From: Paraglaciecola hydrolytica
GTDB lineage: Bacteria > Pseudomonadota > Gammaproteobacteria > Enterobacterales > Alteromonadaceae
NCBI RefSeq assembly: GCF_001565895.1
Contig: NZ_LSNE01000007.1
Location: 1-64,000 of the forward strand
Length of the DNA: 64,000 nt
Reading direction: 5' to 3'
Shown here: one piece after another, positions 1 through 8,134 of the stretch
Numbering within the stretch: position 1 is the stretch's first letter
Layout of the letters: the number at the start of each line of letters is the position of its first letter
Translations under genes and position numbers: made by a program
Notes under the pieces: generated by a model
Told to the model about the DNA's origin: nothing
Databases searched by the model: none
What the model saw: the letters and a program-made list of their open reading frames with translations, nothing else

Positions 1-92
1 TGCTTAGAGGCGGCAGGAGGTATTAAATATGTGGATCAGTTTTCGATGCAAATTAGGGGGTAAAGTGGATCAGTTCTGGATGCAAATTAACA
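1..92. mobile_element. Terminal end of an IS21-like insertion sequence (partial)
   Basis: Two nearly identical 25-base direct copies lie at 31-55 and 65-89 (both start GTGGATCAGTT and end GATGCAAATTA), 34 bases apart. Multiple internal copies of a GTGGATCAGTT-type segment next to a terminal CA are typical of IS21-family ends. I place the boundary at the CA at 91-92, since the cas8/cas5-like reading frame starts to make sense just after it. The transposase genes and the other end are outside the window, so the family call is from end architecture only. Confidence 0.5.
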
Positions 93-700
93 AGCGATTT
101 GGATTAAAAGTTGATTTTCAGGAGTTTGCAATTTGCCTCCATAGCTACAGTTTTCACAAAAGAGGCATAACCAAAGAGCAATACTACACAATTAATGACG
201 TCCAAAAAATTCCTGGAATTGTTGATTCAAGGCAATGTGATTTTTTATTAAGTTTGTTAATAAAGGTTAATTATTTAGAGTTAGATAAGGAGCATATTTT
301 AGCCTGCCTCCCGCAAAAACTTTGTGGAGGGGCGGTCCATATTGGATTACCAAACCTATCTTCAGTTGACGTTTATAATGACTTTAAACACGCTGTGGAA
401 GCAATACCTCTTACAAAAGGGAAATGGCTAGCTATTGATGATTCAAATAACCCTTTTAATAACGTCTTTGACATGATGAGTAAAATTGAAAAAAGAGACG
501 ATCTCGTTGCAGGATGTGTTGGTTATCACTTTTTAGAATTGCCTGAAGATAAGATTGGATCACTGGACAACATTCAGCATGTTTTTGCTGAGCCAATTTT
601 AGCTGCGGTTCGCATGTCTAGTTTTGTGTTTGGCGATACCCATGAGAAGTTGATTTGGCAATATCAAAAAAACTCAACTAGTTTGTACTTAACTAATTAG
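29..700 (+). pseudogene. cas8f: cas8/cas5 fusion (Cascade large subunit), 3' fragment cut by an IS end
   Basis: In I-F3 transposons the Cas8-Cas5 fusion sits directly upstream of cas7 and recognises the PAM within the TniQ-Cascade complex. Here only about 200 C-terminal residues remain. The C-terminal stretch with GYHFLELP, then HVFAEPILAAVRM, is like the end of the Csy2/Cas5f part. The first 21 codons of the open frame (ATG at 29) are read out of the insertion-sequence end, so this ATG is not the native start. A CAST Cas8/5 is normally over 600 residues. The gene ends 14 bases before cas7 and shares its operon. The loss of the N-terminal part should disable target recognition unless an intact copy exists elsewhere. 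Identification rests mainly on position and C-terminal motifs. Confidence 0.7.
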
Positions 701-714
701 TAGGAGTTTTTTAT

Positions 715-1755
715 ATGAGGCTGCCAACAAAATTGAGTTATCAGCGTTCAATTTCTCCCAGCATGGCAGTGTTTTTTTCTGTAGATACAAATGGAAACCA
801 ATCTCCATTAGAAATCAGCACAGTGAAAGTATTGGGGCAAAAAGAGAGTGCTTCTGAAGGTTTTTCTGGAGGAATGGAGCTAAAAAAAGAAGTGAGTCAT
901 AAACGATTGGCTGAAGGTAATCCTCACACTATTGATTTTTGTTATGCGCCAGCAAATTCAACACATTTGCTTTGCAAGTTCTCCTGTACTGTCGATGCCA
1001 GTTCTTTGAAGCCAAGAGTGTGTAATAACGAGGAAGTAGAAAAGGCTTTAGTTGAATTTGTGCAAAATTATCAGAAGGTGGGTGGGTTCAGATATTTATC
1101 TGAACGGTACCTTAAAAATATTTTGAGTGGAAATTGGCTTTGGCGGAATCAAAAAACTCGGGACACAACTATTGAACTTAATACTTCTGGGGGGCATTCA
1201 ATAAACATCAGTGGCATTAACAGAAAACAATTTGAACCCGAATGGAATAAGGCAGTAACGCATTGGGATGACGTTGTGAACGAATTTGAAAATGCGCTCT
1301 GCTCACCACAAAAATACATGTTTTGTGAAGTCACTGCTAAGTTGACAGTGCCCATTGCTCACGAAATTTACCCTAGTCAAGCCTTTGTGGAAAAAGGTAG
1401 TAAGTTTGATAAAAGTCGAACTTATCAAGAAACTTACCTCGAACAAAAAAGAACCGCTATCATAGGGGCGTATAAAGTAGGTGCTGCAATTGCCAGTATT
1501 GATGATTGGTATGAAAATGCGGATTTAGCTGTGAGAGTTGGAAGCTTCGCAGTAGATAAGGAAAAAGATACTATTTATCGCCATCCAGTGACAAAAAAAG
1601 ACCTTTTTTCTCTGCTTAATATTATCGAAGACATTACTGGCAATCTGCGTTCTTGTTTTGGCAAATCCAAGGATAAATTAGTTAATTGTAAAGACGCTCA
1701 TTTTATTGCAGCGAATTTAATTAAAGGTGGTTTATTTGGAATGGGGTCCAAATAG
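715..1755 (+). CDS. cas7f: Cas7f (Csy3-type) Cascade backbone protein, CAST type I-F3
   Basis: Cas7 coats the crRNA spacer in six copies and forms the backbone of the TniQ-Cascade DNA-targeting complex. The 346-residue protein opens with RLPTKLSYQRSISPS, has GNPHTIDFC near residue 75, NILSGNWLWRN near 140, AAIASIDDWY near 260, IYRHP near 290 and ends with ANLIKGGLFGMG. These blocks match the CAST I-F3 Cas7 of Vibrio cholerae Tn6677 as I remember it, and length is normal for the family. A ribosome site (TAGGAG) lies about 8 bases before the ATG. It sits between the cas8/5 fragment and cas6 in one operon, with cas6 starting at the next base. No frameshift or stop interrupts it. Confidence 0.92.
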   Translation: MRLPTKLSYQRSISPSMAVFFSVDTNGNQSPLEISTVKVLGQKESASEGFSGGMELKKEVSHKRLAEGNPHTIDFCYAPANSTHLLCKFSCTVDASSLKPRVCNNEEVEKALVEFVQNYQKVGGFRYLSERYLKNILSGNWLWRNQKTRDTTIELNTSGGHSINISGINRKQFEPEWNKAVTHWDDVVNEFENALCSPQKYMFCEVTAKLTVPIAHEIYPSQAFVEKGSKFDKSRTYQETYLEQKRTAIIGAYKVGAAIASIDDWYENADLAVRVGSFAVDKEKDTIYRHPVTKKDLFSLLNIIEDITGNLRSCFGKSKDKLVNCKDAHFIAANLIKGGLFGMGSK

Positions 1756-2361
1756 TTGAACGCGCGTTACTACTTCAAGATTACTTTTTTACCTTTTGAT
1801 TGTAATTCGAGTTTTCTGATTGGGCGCTGCTTAAAAATCCTTCATGGGTTTAGCAAAAGAAATGAAATAAACGATATTGGTGTCACTTTTCCTGAATGGG
1901 ACGATAGCGGGCCAGGTAAAACTTTGGGGTTCGTCAGTGTTAGTTTAAGTCACTTAAATTTATTAATTGAGCAGCAATATTTTCTAGAAATGCAAAAATT
2001 AAAGTACTTTGATATTTCAGATATAAAGCAAATTTTAGGTACGACGCACCAGGAAGTTACTTTTATCCGCAATCAGGCGATTGACCAGATATCAGCTAAG
2101 TCGATACAAAGACAAATAAACCGATCTAAAAAAAGAGCTGAAAGTCGGGGGGATATATATAACCCCAAAGTAGAAACCAAGAAAAATCTGACTTTTCAGC
2201 TTTTCCATAAAATTCCGATGAGTAGTTCCAGTAGCGGTTTTAATTTTTCTTTAAGTATTCAGTGTGTAAAAATGGATGAGACATTGAATGATCGATTTTC
2301 TAGTTATGGGCTCTCGAATAAAACTAATTTTGTTAGTTCAGTTCCTAAGCATCTACCCTAA
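1756..2361 (+). CDS. cas6f: Cas6f (Csy4-type) crRNA-processing endoribonuclease, CAST type I-F3
   Basis: Cas6f cuts the CRISPR transcript 3' of the repeat hairpin and stays bound to the crRNA 3' handle. The 201-residue protein starts YYFKITFLP, carries LHGF with a candidate catalytic His at residue 30, an Arg/Lys-rich helix around residues 115-135 (RQINRSKKRAESRG) suited to gripping the repeat stem, and the family C-terminal block FSSYGLSN. I use the TTG at 1756, which directly follows the cas7 stop codon; no ATG fits the homologous N-terminus. Translation is probably coupled to cas7. The CRISPR array it would process begins about 125 bases downstream. Confidence 0.9.
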   Translation: MNARYYFKITFLPFDCNSSFLIGRCLKILHGFSKRNEINDIGVTFPEWDDSGPGKTLGFVSVSLSHLNLLIEQQYFLEMQKLKYFDISDIKQILGTTHQEVTFIRNQAIDQISAKSIQRQINRSKKRAESRGDIYNPKVETKKNLTFQLFHKIPMSSSSSGFNFSLSIQCVKMDETLNDRFSSYGLSNKTNFVSSVPKHLP

Positions 2362-2424
2362 TTTATTTCATGTTACCCAAGCTGTTGAATTACCTAAATA
2401 AATATTCAAATAAATTAAAAAGGT

Positions 2425-2484
2425 ATTTGACACTATTTAGTTTTAAACTATTGTATTAAATAGTGTTTTGTATATTTTGGTACT
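2425..2484 (+). promoter_or_regulatory. CRISPR leader with promoter and a 9-bp inverted repeat
   Basis: Between the cas6 stop and the first repeat is a TTGACA (2427-2432) with a TATTGT 16 bases later (2449-2454), a plausible sigma-70 promoter for the array. A perfect 9-bp inverted repeat, CACTATTTA (2431-2439) and TAAATAGTG (2457-2465), brackets the -10 region. This is the geometry of a repressor operator. I-F3 transposons are reported to carry an Xre-type regulator that controls guide expression; whether this repeat is its site is my inference. Confidence 0.5.
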
Positions 2485-2632
2485 GCTCTCTGCCGCATAG
2501 GCAGTTAATAACCATTTAATGGGTCTTCTAGCTCTTTCGCAATAGCTCTCTGCCGCATAGGCAGTTAAAAATTAGATGAATGAATGTCCTCACCATAACC
2601 CTGAAGTATCTGCCGAATAGGCAGTTTGAGCT
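2485..2632 (+). CRISPR. Three-repeat I-F type mini CRISPR array with a divergent last repeat
   Basis: Three 28-base repeats (2485-2512, 2545-2572, 2605-2632) are spaced exactly 60 bases apart, leaving two 32-base spacers (2513-2544 and 2573-2604). Repeats 1 and 2 share GCTCTCTGCCGCATAGGCAG with the I-F hairpin CTGCCG-CATA-GGCAG, then TTAAnAA. Repeat 3 differs (AGTAT before the hairpin, an A in the loop side, TTTGAGCT after it). In I-F3 transposons the terminal atypical repeat marks the private homing guide, so spacer 2 is the candidate. Neither spacer matches the sequence just outside the right end. Confidence 0.9.
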
Positions 2633-2800
2633 TCAACTGATGCTGGGAGCGAATTAGTAAAATAGGGCTTTTTGCTATGGACAATCTTGCATTATCAAAT
2701 ATTCCATGAAGATAGGTTAACTATGGCCGATTTTCTTTTTGAAAAACAAATTTGTAATTTTATTACATTACTACAAAATTCTATTCAAAGTAGACATATT

Positions 2801-2907
2801 AAATGACAAGATATGCTTGGTATTTATTGTGACACGATATGCTTGTAAATTACTTAAATCATTGATTTTTGTCTATTTAGTGATGACAAGATATGCTTGG
2901 ATCAACA
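2801..2907 (+). mobile_element. CAST right end: three TnsB-type repeats and terminal ATCAACA
   Basis: Three copies of TGACAmGATATGCTTG lie at about 2804-2819, 2830-2845 and 2884-2899. The last runs straight into GATCAACA, ending at 2907. Read from outside inwards the end is TGTTGATCCAAGCATATCTT, which carries the TGTTGAT terminus of Tn6677-like elements followed by a TnsB-binding repeat. Tn7-like elements bind TnsB to several such repeats at each end. The apparent open frame through this stretch (2739-2960) translates the repeats as TRYA twice and is not a gene. Confidence 0.82.
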
Positions 2908-2969
2908 GATTAAGAGATTTTCAAGATTTAGCTGCTACAAAAATTGCTACAGTGAAATAAGGAATACTT

Positions 2970-3254
2970 ATGCTTGCTGTAGCAAATTTTTCCCATCTTT
3001 ATTGTCGTAATAAACACTATTATCTTCGTTTAACTCTGTATCAAAAACAGCTTTGGATTAGTCTTAAAACAGACTCACTAGATTTAGCGGTCAATGTTCG
3101 CTCACCAATTAAACCTTTGTTATACAATGTATTAGTGTTCACTGAATTAAAAAGATACGCCGCGCGATGTGGTATTAGCTCTGTTGATAGCATAACGAGA
3201 CTTTGTAAAACATCGCAGATAGTTCGGTTTTTGTGTTGCCCTCCCTATATCTAA
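2970..3254 (+). pseudogene. Truncated integrase-like (tyrosine recombinase N-terminal) fragment
   Basis: The first 50 residues (HLYCRNKHYYLRLTLYQKQ, then WISLKTDSLDLA) look like the N-terminal, arm-binding part of phage or island integrases, which usually read xYxRxxxPxx-xxSLKTxxxxxA. The remaining 45 residues match nothing I know and no catalytic R-H-R-Y domain follows before the stop, so this is probably a remnant. It has a ribosome site (AAGGAA) 9 bases before the ATG. It begins 62 bases outside the transposon end. An imperfect inverted repeat (2937-2951 with 2977-2991) overlies its start. It could instead be a small unknown gene. Confidence 0.4.
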
Positions 3255-3412
3255 AGACACGTAATTCTTACAAGCTATGCAGTAAATCTTACGATTTTTA
3301 TCTCACTGACTATACTTAATATTCATTAAGTTATTGATATACATAATATATCAGTGGCTGGTCTGTAACTTGCTGCGTTTAATACACAATGTTTCAATAG
3401 CGGAGAAATACT

Positions 3413-4165
3413 ATGTATGCAGGTCTGAGAGATGTTAAGCGTTTTACCATTGCAGCCACTGATGGTGACATTGGTATTAGCAAAGATTTTTTGTTTGATG
3501 ATCGTGCATGGACAGTGAGATATATGTATGTGGATACCCATAAGTGGTTGCCTTTGGGGGAAAAGGTACTTATTTCACCCGTCTCTTTGCACAGCATTGA
3601 TATCAAAGATGAAAAAATTCATGTGACCTTGTCTAAAGAGCAAGTTGAAGATAGCCCATCGATTGATGAACACAAAACCGTTTCACGGGATTATGAAGCG
3701 CTTTATTTTCAGTATTTTGGTTATGGTTATTACTGGACAGGCCCAGGAGCTTGGGGCGAATTTGCTTACCCTACTGCGCTGGCTCAGGTGCAGACGCTGC
3801 CTGAACGAGCTGAACTTGAAAAAGTGGATACAGGATCTCAGGCTAATCATTTGCGTTCTATTAATGAATTGCAAGGTTACGAAGTGAAAGCCAAAGATGG
3901 AAACTTTGGTCAGGTTCACGATCTAATTCTGGATACCGAAAATTGGGAGATTCCGTTAATTGTCATTGATACTCATCAGATTTTGCCGGGTGGTAAAAAA
4001 GTTTTAGTGGCGCCTAAACACATTAACTCCATCAACTGGTTGGAAAAAAATGTGGGCTGCCATTTGAGTGTTGATGCCATTAAACATTGTCCTGAATACG
4101 ATCCAGAGCGCTTAAATGATAGCGTTTATCAGCAAAAAGTAAGACAGCAATTATTAGCCTTATAG
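3413..4165 (+). CDS. Tandem PRC-barrel domain protein
   Basis: The 250-residue product contains two PRC-barrel-like modules, roughly residues 5-75 and 145-215. Each has the pattern of a strand with DGDIGISKDFLFDD or DGNFGQVHDLILD followed by Y/V-IDTHxxLPxGxKVLxxP. PRC-barrels occur in RimM, photosynthetic reaction centre subunit H and many small stress-related proteins, where they bind RNA or partner proteins. A linker rich in Tyr, Gly and Trp (YFGYGYYWTGPGAWGE, about residues 100-115) separates them. There is no signal peptide, so it should be cytoplasmic. It is transcribed alone, with a ribosome site (GGAG) 8 bases before the ATG and a strong terminator after it. Molecular role unknown. Confidence 0.8.
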   Translation: MYAGLRDVKRFTIAATDGDIGISKDFLFDDRAWTVRYMYVDTHKWLPLGEKVLISPVSLHSIDIKDEKIHVTLSKEQVEDSPSIDEHKTVSRDYEALYFQYFGYGYYWTGPGAWGEFAYPTALAQVQTLPERAELEKVDTGSQANHLRSINELQGYEVKAKDGNFGQVHDLILDTENWEIPLIVIDTHQILPGGKKVLVAPKHINSINWLEKNVGCHLSVDAIKHCPEYDPERLNDSVYQQKVRQQLLAL

Positions 4166-4197
4166 TTATTAACGTTGTAGACGCTAAACTCAATATG

Positions 4198-4235
4198 CAG
4201 AGCAAAGTCAAATAAGTCACTTTGCTCTGTTTTTT
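4198..4235 (+). terminator. Rho-independent terminator of the PRC-barrel gene
   Basis: CAGAGCAAAGT (4198-4208) pairs perfectly with ACTTTGCTCTG (4219-4229), and a run of T follows (4230-4235). It lies 33 bases after the stop codon and separates this gene from acnA. Confidence 0.85.
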
Positions 4236-4295
4236 CGCAAGCAATAGTCGCTAAAAAATTGCCCAAGACGACAAGCACCAATACGGAGCCATGCC

Positions 4296-7031
4296 ATGCC
4301 TAATTCATCACCCTATCTACAAACACTGTCAGTTGACGGTAAAAACTATCAGTATTACAGCCTCGCGACGCTGGCGGGAGTTTATGATCTCTCGCGTTTA
4401 CCCTTTGCTGCTAAGTTACTATTAGAGAACTTGCTGCGCCATAGTGAGCAGCCCTTTGTTCAGCCTGATGATATTAGTACGCTCGCCAAATGGGATGTAT
4501 TAAACACCGTGGCAACAGAAATTGCCTTTGTGCCATCCCGCGTGGTTTTGCAAGATTTTACCGGTGTGCCGGCGGTTGTCGATCTCGCCGCAATGCGCGA
4601 TGCCATGGTGGCGCTGGGTGGCTCACCACAAAAAATTAACCCTTTAAAACCTGTTGAACTGGTAATTGACCATTCCGTGATGGTGGATTTTTTTGCACAA
4701 AAAGATGCTTTTAGTAAAAACACCGCAAAGGAAGTTGAGCGTAATAAAGAACGTTATCAATTTTTGCGTTGGGGGCAGAATGCTTTAGATAATTTTAAAG
4801 TAGTACCACCAGGTAAAGGCATAGTGCATCAGGTTAATTTGGAATATCTCGCCCGTGTGGTTTTTATTGACCCGCTGACACAAGGGAGCAGCAGTGCTGG
4901 CATGTTATACCCAGATACTCTAGTTGGGACCGATTCTCACACCACTATGATCAATGGTCTTGGTGTTTTGGGTTGGGGCGTAGGAGGTATCGAAGCCGAA
5001 GCTGCGATGTTAGGACAACCTGTGACAATGTTGATCCCTGAGGTAGTGGGCATGGAAATTACCGGTAATTTACCGGCCGGTACTACCGCGACAGATTTAG
5101 TGCTTACCATCACTGAAAAACTTCGTCAGTTTGGCGTGGTGGGTAAATTTGTTGAATTTTTTGGTGAAGGTATAAAACATCTGACCTTAGCGGATCGTGC
5201 CACTATCGCCAATATGGCGCCTGAGTATGGTGCGACGTGTGGTTTGTTTCCTTTGGACGAACAAACTGTGACCTACCTGAAATTGACCGGTAGGGATGAA
5301 CATCAAATTGAAGTGATCAAAGCTTATGCCCAAGCTCAGGGCATGTGGGGATCGGCAGCCCAGCAAACTGCGGCCTATCACGCCACCCTAAGTCTTAAAC
5401 TTAATGATGTGGTGAGTTCTATCGCAGGCCCTAAACGCCCTCAGGATCGCATCGCTTTAACAGACGCCGCCAGTCAGTTTAAACATTGGTTATCACAGCA
5501 AGAAAAATTGCTCATTGCTACCGACGACCCTGAAAAAGGCCGTTTCGAAAATGAAGGTGGCCAACAGACTTCGCCTAACGATGAGAAATCTTTACAAGCT
5601 TTATGTGATTATAACGGCCAGCAATTTAGTCTTAAAGACGGCGCAGTAGTCATTGCTGCCATCACCAGTTGTACTAATACTTCTAACCCATCGGTGTTAG
5701 TTGCTGCTGGTTTGGTGGCGAGAAAAGCGCGAGCGCTAGGTTTGTCCGTCAAACCTTGGGTTAAAACCAGTTTTGCGCCAGGTTCGCAAGTCGTGACTGA
5801 ATACCTTGATAAAGCCAAGCTAACAGACGACCTCGAAGCAATGGGGTTCCATCTGGTAGGTTACGGTTGTACGACCTGCATCGGTAATTCGGGCCCATTG
5901 CCCGAGCCAATAAGTAAGGCCATTCGCGCTGCTAAACTGAATGTGAGCGCGGTATTGTCGGGTAATCGTAATTTTGAAGGGCGTATTCACGCTGATGTCA
6001 AAGCTAATTACTTAGCCTCACCTCCCTTAGTGGTCGCTTATGCCTTGGCGGGCAACATGGATATTGATTTAGTTAATGAGCCTTTGGGTACCTCAAAAGA
6101 CGGTAAACCTGTATATATGCGTGATATCTGGCCAACTAACGACGAAATACAACAACTTGTTACTCAAGTGGTGAACAGTGAGATGTTCAGTGAACGTTAT
6201 GCCCATATATTTGAAGGTGACGAATGCTGGAATAGTTTGCAGGTTGTCGACAGTGCTCAATATAACTGGCCAGATTCAACTTACGTTAAAAAGCCGACGT
6301 TTTTTGCGGGCATGAGCTTAAAGCCTGAACCGCAAACGACGATTAAAGACGCCCGTTGTTTGCTTAAACTGGGTGATTCGGTGACCACTGATCACATTTC
6401 TCCTGCGGGCAGTATAGCCCCGGATGGCCCCGCTGCTGAGTATTTACGCGAACAGGGTGTTGAGGAACAAGACTTTAATTCTTTTGGTTCACGACGCGGT
6501 AACCATGAAGTCATGATGCGCGGTACCTTTGCCAATATCAGACTGAAAAATCAGTTGGCGCCCGGCACCGAAGGGGGCTGGACGCGTTTTCAACCTTCAG
6601 GCGAACAGATGAGCGTATTTGCGGCTGCGATGGAATATCAGCGGCAGAATATCCCTTGTATTGTTATCGCGGGTAAAGAATATGGCACAGGCAGTTCTCG
6701 GGATTGGGCAGCTAAAGGGCCTTTATTACTGGGGGTAAAAGTGGTGCTGGCAGAAAGTTACGAACGTATCCATCGTTCCAATTTAATTGGCATGGGGATT
6801 TTGCCCTTACAATTTAACAGTGGTCAAAATGCTGCGAGCTTGAAACTGGATGGTACTGAACAATACACCATAGAGCCAATCATTCTGGGGCAACAAGAGG
6901 TTGAGGTGAGTGTGAAAAAAGACCGCGCCAGGTTTAACTTTAAGGCGCGGATCAGAATCGATACCCCCAATGAGTTTAGCTATTTCAGCCATGGTGGGAT
7001 CTTGCAATATGTGCTGCGCAGCCTGAACTAA
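4296..7031 (+). CDS. acnA: Aconitate hydratase A
   Basis: Interconverts citrate and isocitrate through cis-aconitate in the TCA and glyoxylate cycles, in the cytosol. At 911 residues it is the AcnA/IRP1-type monomer. The three cysteines that hold the 4Fe-4S cluster are C459 (in TSCTNTSNP), C525 and C528 (in GCTTCIGNSG), with the same 66-residue spacing as in E. coli AcnA. VGTDSHTTMINGLGVLGWG and the swivelling C-terminal domain with GTGSSRDWAAKGP complete the active site. It stands alone between the PRC-barrel gene and a convergent glycosidase; no prp genes are next to it, so a role in the methylcitrate cycle is not indicated. Intact. Confidence 0.97.
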   Translation: MPNSSPYLQTLSVDGKNYQYYSLATLAGVYDLSRLPFAAKLLLENLLRHSEQPFVQPDDISTLAKWDVLNTVATEIAFVPSRVVLQDFTGVPAVVDLAAMRDAMVALGGSPQKINPLKPVELVIDHSVMVDFFAQKDAFSKNTAKEVERNKERYQFLRWGQNALDNFKVVPPGKGIVHQVNLEYLARVVFIDPLTQGSSSAGMLYPDTLVGTDSHTTMINGLGVLGWGVGGIEAEAAMLGQPVTMLIPEVVGMEITGNLPAGTTATDLVLTITEKLRQFGVVGKFVEFFGEGIKHLTLADRATIANMAPEYGATCGLFPLDEQTVTYLKLTGRDEHQIEVIKAYAQAQGMWGSAAQQTAAYHATLSLKLNDVVSSIAGPKRPQDRIALTDAASQFKHWLSQQEKLLIATDDPEKGRFENEGGQQTSPNDEKSLQALCDYNGQQFSLKDGAVVIAAITSCTNTSNPSVLVAAGLVARKARALGLSVKPWVKTSFAPGSQVVTEYLDKAKLTDDLEAMGFHLVGYGCTTCIGNSGPLPEPISKAIRAAKLNVSAVLSGNRNFEGRIHADVKANYLASPPLVVAYALAGNMDIDLVNEPLGTSKDGKPVYMRDIWPTNDEIQQLVTQVVNSEMFSERYAHIFEGDECWNSLQVVDSAQYNWPDSTYVKKPTFFAGMSLKPEPQTTIKDARCLLKLGDSVTTDHISPAGSIAPDGPAAEYLREQGVEEQDFNSFGSRRGNHEVMMRGTFANIRLKNQLAPGTEGGWTRFQPSGEQMSVFAAAMEYQRQNIPCIVIAGKEYGTGSSRDWAAKGPLLLGVKVVLAESYERIHRSNLIGMGILPLQFNSGQNAASLKLDGTEQYTIEPIILGQQEVEVSVKKDRARFNFKARIRIDTPNEFSYFSHGGILQYVLRSLN

Positions 7032-7065
7032 GGCATACATTAAACTCGTTTTTGTTGGGTGCGTT

Positions 7066-8088
7066 TTAATTGTCCGTGTTTTCTAAGTGGGTGATGCGGC
7101 TGTTTAACTCAGCCGGATCAACCACCGGCCAGCCTTTATCCCAGCTCATAGGCAAAATACGTAACTTTTGAATACCCTTGTCGGCAGCTTCGTAGGCATG
7201 TAATACCAAGTAGACCTGACCATCAAAGCTATAAGCTGCGTTATGACCTAAGCCAGGCCAGTCTTTATTGCCTTGCATGACAAGACTACCGCCACCTTTC
7301 ATCAAGTCTTTACCGTCTTTGTCTAGATAGGGACCGCCAACTGATTTAGCGCGCCCGACTCTGACGTTGTAGTCGCTGCTGGCGCCGCGACAACATTTAT
7401 CAAAGGAGACAAATAGATAGTAATAATTGTTTTTGTGGAAAATAAAAGGCGCTTCGATAGCACCGTTTTTGTCGCCTTCTATGCTTGCATCCGGATTACG
7501 CGGGCGAGCGGCTATGCTGTGCCATTCTTGAGGCTGAGCTAAACGAGTCAGATCATCGTCTAATTTGACTAATTTTAGCCCGGCCCAGAACGAACCAAAA
7601 CTCATCCAATATTGCTTGTTTTCATCTTGGATAATGGCAGGATCAATGGCGTTCCAGTCATCACGCTCGGGTACCGACTGGAGAACAATGCCCTGATCTA
7701 CCCATAGATAATCTTGAGACTTTGGATCCAAAGTCTTATTAACCGTGACACCGATAGCCGAAGTATTTTTACCAAAGGCCGAAACGGAATAATACAGATA
7801 GAATTTGCCGTCTTTTTGAATAATATCCGGCGCCCATAAATGCCCACTAAAACCTGGGGCGATGCGCTGCGCCCAACTTGGTTCGTCTTTAAATACCCGC
7901 CCGGCTAATTGCCAGTTGACCATATCTTTGGATTGATAATAAGTAATACCGGGGCCAGTGCTGAACACATAATAGGTATCACCCTCTTTAGCCATGACCG
8001 GATCATGCACTTCTACTTGTTTAGCTTGAGCGAAGTTAAGCAATAAACAAACGCTGCTTATAAATAAAGTGATGTAACACTTGGTCAT
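7066..8088 (-). CDS. Secreted GH43 endo-1,5-alpha-L-arabinanase
   Basis: Glycoside hydrolase family 43, most like endo-arabinanases that cut the alpha-1,5 backbone of arabinan. The 340-residue protein starts with a signal peptide (about residues 1-22, ending NFAQA) and so works outside the inner membrane. The five-bladed propeller catalytic residues are visible: general base D29 (EVHDPVMA), the pKa-tuning Asp in NAIDPAII near residue 135, and the general acid Glu in GAIEAPFIF near residue 210. HLWAPDI is a further family block. It is divergent from the exo-acting GH43 at 8354, and a TTGTAATACAA operator lies 46 bases upstream of its start. Substrate (arabinan rather than xylan) is inferred from sequence type and neighbours. 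Confidence 0.85.
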   Translation of the reverse strand: MTKCYITLFISSVCLLLNFAQAKQVEVHDPVMAKEGDTYYVFSTGPGITYYQSKDMVNWQLAGRVFKDEPSWAQRIAPGFSGHLWAPDIIQKDGKFYLYYSVSAFGKNTSAIGVTVNKTLDPKSQDYLWVDQGIVLQSVPERDDWNAIDPAIIQDENKQYWMSFGSFWAGLKLVKLDDDLTRLAQPQEWHSIAARPRNPDASIEGDKNGAIEAPFIFHKNNYYYLFVSFDKCCRGASSDYNVRVGRAKSVGGPYLDKDGKDLMKGGGSLVMQGNKDWPGLGHNAAYSFDGQVYLVLHAYEAADKGIQKLRILPMSWDKGWPVVDPAELNSRITHLENTDN

Positions 8089-8134
8089 GTAAAAATCCTG
8101 CTAATGATCAATTTTATCCCTTATGCTAGCATAA

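Larger units (their letters stand above)
1..2907 (+). mobile_element. Right-hand part of a Tn7-like type I-F3 CRISPR-associated transposon (CAST)
   Basis: The order cas8/5 fragment - cas7f - cas6f - mini CRISPR array - transposon right end is that of Tn6677-type I-F3 CASTs. Cas7 and Cas6 resemble the CAST versions more than stand-alone I-F Csy3/Csy4, sharing for example GNPHxxDFC and LIKGGxF in Cas7 and FSSYGLSN in Cas6. The element ends at 2907 with ATCAACA, the complement of the TGTTGAT end known from Tn6677. The five bases after it (GATTA, 2908-2912) would be the target-site duplication; the matching copy lies beyond the left edge. The transposase genes (tnsABC, tniQ) are not in view. The nested IS end at the left edge suggests this copy may be inactive. 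Confidence 0.85.

Noticed and set aside
2739-2960. 73-codon frame across the transposon end
   Set aside because: It reads through the TnsB-type repeats (TRYA twice) and across the terminal ATCAACA, so it is not a gene.
2957-2988. Expected homing protospacer outside the right end
   Set aside because: Neither spacer matches on either strand, and the adjoining bases are not a CC-type PAM.
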